Assembly: GCA_023435985.1 (NCBI GenBank)
Contig: JAEZKY010000187.1
Coordinates: 1 to 16,747, forward strand
Length of the DNA stretch: 16,747 bases
Direction of reading: 5' to 3'
DNA from: Bacillota bacterium
Lineage (GTDB): Bacteria; Bacillota; Clostridia; Clostridiales; Clostridiaceae
This document shows, in pieces, positions 14,336 through 16,747 of this stretch (its first letter is position 1; the number at the start of each line of letters is the position of its first letter). The notes under the pieces are model-generated. The model saw only the letters and a list, made by a program, of their open reading frames with translations. It did not search any database and was not told the DNA's origin. The position numbers were made by a program, and so were the translations under genes.

Positions 14336-15310
14336 ATGGATAAGGAAGAATCCCTAACAGCAGTAGAAGTTGCTGAAATGTTAAAAATAACCAAAAACAC
14401 TGTTTATGAATTAGTAAAAAGAGGAGAATTGCCTGGTTATAAAGTAGGCAAGAAATTAAGAATAGATAGAGAAGATGTTGAGACGTATATTAATAGTCAA
14501 AAAATAAATAAAATAAATAAGAGTCAAATTACAGGATTAAAAAATGAATACTATAATGACAATGAGCAATTTAAAGATGAAGAATTAAATAAATCGGAAA
14601 ATAATAAGGATATTATAATATCAGGGCAAGATATAATTTTAGATATTTTAGCAGAAAATATAAGAGAAAAAGTTAATGATATAAGAATTTTAAGATCAAA
14701 TATAGGAAGCTATGCAAGTCTTTATGATTTATACAATGATAAAATAGCTATTTCATCAGCACATTTATGGGATGGAGATACTAATGAATATAACACTGCT
14801 TTTGTTAGGAAAATGCTCCCGGGAATACCCTGTTTGCTTATTAATTTGGCTTATAGAACCGTGGGCTTTTATGTAGCTAAAGGGAATCCATATAAGATTA
14901 CTACGTGGAAGGATCTACTGAAGAGGAATGTCTCTATTGTGAATAGGGAAAAAGGATCAGGAATAAGAATTCTATTAGATGAAAAATTGAGAGTTAATAA
15001 CATAAAGAGTGAGGAAATCAATGGATATAATACTGTTAGACAATCTCATTTTGCTGTAGCTAGAAGTATTGCTAGAGGCGAGGGGGATGTTGGAATTGGA
15101 AATGAAAAAGCAGCAGGCCAGGTTACTAATATTGATTTTGTACCGATTCAGGAAGAAAGATATGATCTGGTTATTAGAGAAGCTGATTTAAAATATCCAA
15201 TATATAAATTAATAATAAATACAATTCAAAGTAAAGAATTTAAAAGAGAAATAGAAAGTTTAGGGGGCTATAATTTAAAGGACATTGGTAAAATACTTGC
15301 TAAAACATAA
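14336..15310 (+). CDS. HTH regulator with periplasmic-binding-protein-like sensor domain
   Basis: A one-component regulator of 324 residues. Residues 6-54 are an excisionase/MerR-type HTH: LTAVEVAEMLKITKNTVYEL followed by GELPGYKVGKKLRIDREDV. A charged Asn/Lys-rich linker (about 55-95) leads to a PBP-like domain (about 95-320) with SGQDIILDILA, ISSAHLWDGDTNEYN, REKGSGIRILLDE and GEGDVGIGNEKAA, which resemble oxyanion-binding ModA/TupA-like folds. This is a known design for cytoplasmic molybdate or tungstate sensors; a classical ModE is absent here. GAAGGAGGG precedes the ATG. It is the best candidate to bind the 36-bp elements at modA and at its own operon. A terminator follows. Confidence 0.85.
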   Translation: MDKEESLTAVEVAEMLKITKNTVYELVKRGELPGYKVGKKLRIDREDVETYINSQKINKINKSQITGLKNEYYNDNEQFKDEELNKSENNKDIIISGQDIILDILAENIREKVNDIRILRSNIGSYASLYDLYNDKIAISSAHLWDGDTNEYNTAFVRKMLPGIPCLLINLAYRTVGFYVAKGNPYKITTWKDLLKRNVSIVNREKGSGIRILLDEKLRVNNIKSEEINGYNTVRQSHFAVARSIARGEGDVGIGNEKAAGQVTNIDFVPIQEERYDLVIREADLKYPIYKLIINTIQSKEFKREIESLGGYNLKDIGKILAKT

Positions 15311-15344
15311 ATTATAATATAAAATGAATACACATAGGTGCAAG

Positions 15345-15371
15345 GGCGCAGTAATTTTACTGCGTCTTTTT
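15345..15371 (+). terminator. Internal operon terminator before the AnfO-like gene
   Basis: A 9-bp GC-rich stem (15345-15353 with 15358-15366, one G-U pair) has a 4-nt loop and is followed by five T. It lies between the regulator gene and the AnfO-like gene, so the last genes are expressed by read-through or from a promoter I cannot identify. Confidence 0.85.
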
Positions 15372-15404
15372 GTGTTATTTAAAAATATGAAAAGGAGTGA
15401 TGTT

Positions 15405-16007
15405 ATGAATGAAATAGGTGTATTTCTTAATGAAGAAAACAATATAAGTTCCTTTGAAGATGCAAAGTATATAAAAATATTTGAGCAAGAAGGAGAGTGG
15501 AAGATTAAGAAGGAGATATTAATTAATAGGACAAGCGATGAAAAAGGATTAAATGGAATAAGGGAAGCGTATAAGAACTTAGTAAAGCAGATGGGAGAGT
15601 GTAAAATTATAGTAGTAACTAAAGCCTTTGGAATTCCATATAGTGTTTTTTATATGGAGGATTTTAGTGTTTGGGAGCTAGAAGGAAATCCTATAGAATA
15701 TTTAGACGAAATTATTAAAAAAGAAAATGACCAGGAAGAGGAAGATTCAAAGGAAGCAGAAGTAGGAAAAAAACTTACAGAGGGATATTATTTGATCGAT
15801 CTACAGGAATTGGAATTAATAAATCCAGAGCTATCATCTAAAAAAGCAATAATACCATATCTTCAAAAAGAGGAAGTTGAAAGAATTGAGGTACGCTGCT
15901 GTCATGTGCCGCCGTGGTTAGTTAATAAGAAAGATAATGGAGAAATAAAACTAGAAGTTAGTGAAATTGGAAGAAATGATTACAAAGTAATAATTGAAAA
16001 AAATTAA
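15405..16007 (+). CDS. AnfO-like protein (Fe-only nitrogenase accessory family)
   Basis: A soluble protein of 200 residues that I recognise as AnfO-like by its N-terminal pattern, EIGVFLNEENNISSFEDA then YIKIFEQEGEWKIKKEI, by a central CKIIVVTKAFGIPYSVFYME, and by a following FSVWELEGNPIEYLDEI. AnfO is found with Fe-only nitrogenase genes; its biochemical role is not settled. An acidic stretch rich in Glu (about 105-120) separates a C-terminal part with RCCHVPPWLV, whose two Cys and His could bind metal. The start at ATG 15405 is fixed by AAAGGAG 7 nt upstream; the frame extends 27 codons further, but that part overlaps the terminator. Without a search the family call is by eye. Confidence 0.6.
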   Translation: MNEIGVFLNEENNISSFEDAKYIKIFEQEGEWKIKKEILINRTSDEKGLNGIREAYKNLVKQMGECKIIVVTKAFGIPYSVFYMEDFSVWELEGNPIEYLDEIIKKENDQEEEDSKEAEVGKKLTEGYYLIDLQELELINPELSSKKAIIPYLQKEEVERIEVRCCHVPPWLVNKKDNGEIKLEVSEIGRNDYKVIIEKN

Positions 16008-16033
16008 TTTTATAAGAATGGAGGAGAAGTATC

Positions 16034-16747
16034 ATGGAACAAATAAAAACTAAATATGGTGTTTTAAATGATGCAATTGTTGCAAGCTATTATTATACTG
16101 GAGAGCCGGAAGCGTATAAAGTTGAAGAAGAAAGTAAATTGGATATTTTAGGTTATAGATTAATACCCTTATATGGTTTTTCTGATGAGAGAAGAAAAGA
16201 ATTTCCACCTGTAAAAGTATTTAGGAGTGGAAATATAAAAAGTATATCGCTAAATGAATTAACTAAAATTAATACAGTGTTAGGTGAATTTGATGTAGAA
16301 AAAATAACATTTTATGAAGAAGGGCAGATTAATAGATTATTCTTATTAGATGGAAAATTATCTGGATATTGGTCAGAAGATGATGAATATAATTTAGCAA
16401 AACCATATAAATTTGATTTTAAATTTTCATCCTTTGAAGCTAAGATAATATCACTACATTTTTATAGAACTAAAGAGTTAAAAAGTATCACCTTATGGCC
16501 GAAAGAAAAAATTAAATTAAATATTGGAAATTATAGTTTTATAGGCAGAATAGGATTTTCTTTGTATAAGGATGGAAAGCTCCAATCTTGTGAACCTTTT
16601 AGGCCGATTAAGTTAAATACACCTATAGGGGAAATTGAAGCTTATGATATAAACGCTTTAGGAATTCATGGTGATGTTAATTCTTTGAATTTTTATGAAG
16701 ATGGAACTATTAAGTCTCTTATTACATCGACAAACACGATAACAATT
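16034..16747 (+). CDS. Beta-repeat protein of unknown function, partial (3' end missing)
   Basis: The frame is open from the ATG to the window end, 238 residues without a stop. GGAGGAG lies 7 nt before the ATG and the gap to the previous gene is 26 bp, so it belongs to the same operon. It contains four or five repeats with the pattern (F/L)Y..G.(I/L)(K/N)S, for example VFRSGNIKSISL, FYEEGQINRLFL, FYRTKELKSITLW, LYKDGKLQSC and FYEDGTIKSLI, at about 35-45 residues. Between them are TPIGEIEAYDI-like strands, so a beta-rich repeat fold related to MORN or YwqK-type repeats is likely. There is no signal peptide. Its function is not known to me; I recall such proteins being found near oxyanion or nitrogenase genes in clostridia, but I cannot verify that here. 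Confidence 0.7.
   Translation, partial: MEQIKTKYGVLNDAIVASYYYTGEPEAYKVEEESKLDILGYRLIPLYGFSDERRKEFPPVKVFRSGNIKSISLNELTKINTVLGEFDVEKITFYEEGQINRLFLLDGKLSGYWSEDDEYNLAKPYKFDFKFSSFEAKIISLHFYRTKELKSITLWPKEKIKLNIGNYSFIGRIGFSLYKDGKLQSCEPFRPIKLNTPIGEIEAYDINALGIHGDVNSLNFYEDGTIKSLITSTNTITI

Noticed and set aside
1..16747. CRISPR arrays, prophage or toxin-antitoxin defence modules
   Set aside because: No regularly spaced repeats with unique spacers, no phage structural genes and no recognisable toxin-antitoxin pair; the ankyrin protein alone is not enough to suggest a defence system.

Overview
The window looks like chromosomal DNA of a low-GC, spore-forming Firmicute, most likely a cluster I Clostridium of the C. 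beijerinckii type. The reasons are the very AT-rich sequence, strong GGAGG ribosome sites, a clostridial-type 5S rRNA, a spoIIM gene and a lipobox-type lipoprotein. The species is an inference from general character; no search was run.

Positions 1-8000 are ordinary, loosely packed chromosome. A 5S rRNA ends an rRNA operon and has its own terminator. It is followed by an ankyrin-repeat protein, a small unknown protein on the minus strand, a metallo-beta-lactamase-fold hydrolase with a thioesterase (probably cotranscribed), and a flavin-reductase-like flavoprotein. Next come a LysR regulator divergent from a ketopantoate-reductase-like gene, and the 3' remnant of a short-chain dehydrogenase. 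Then come spoIIM, with a sigma-E-like promoter, and a XerD-like recombinase that has lost most of its catalytic residues.

Positions 8000-11220 are a molybdate module. It has a small Mop/molbindin protein on the plus strand facing modA-modB-modC on the minus strand. The two converge on one bidirectional terminator.

Positions 11100-16747 are the most interesting part. Divergent from modABC is an operon that reads off the window end. It encodes (1) a cytoplasmic fusion of a UreG/HypB-like GTPase carrying three Cys motifs with an ABC ATPase domain; (2) a substrate-binding-protein-like protein with no signal peptide; (3) an excisionase-type HTH joined to a periplasmic-binding-protein-like sensor domain; (4) an AnfO-like protein, a family named after Fe-only nitrogenase clusters; and (5) a protein of beta-rich repeats, cut by the window end. 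No permease is present. A 36-bp element (29 of 36 identical), built of heptamers spaced exactly 10 bp, lies just downstream of the predicted start points of both modA and this operon. The two units are therefore probably co-regulated, plausibly by the HTH-sensor protein responding to molybdate or tungstate. The leader also carries a strong terminator whose loop holds a ribosome site and a two-codon ORF, and a second terminator sits inside the operon before the AnfO-like gene. My hypothesis is a molybdenum-responsive intracellular metal or oxyanion handling system linked to nitrogenase or another Mo/Fe enzyme. The system-level function is inferred, not shown.
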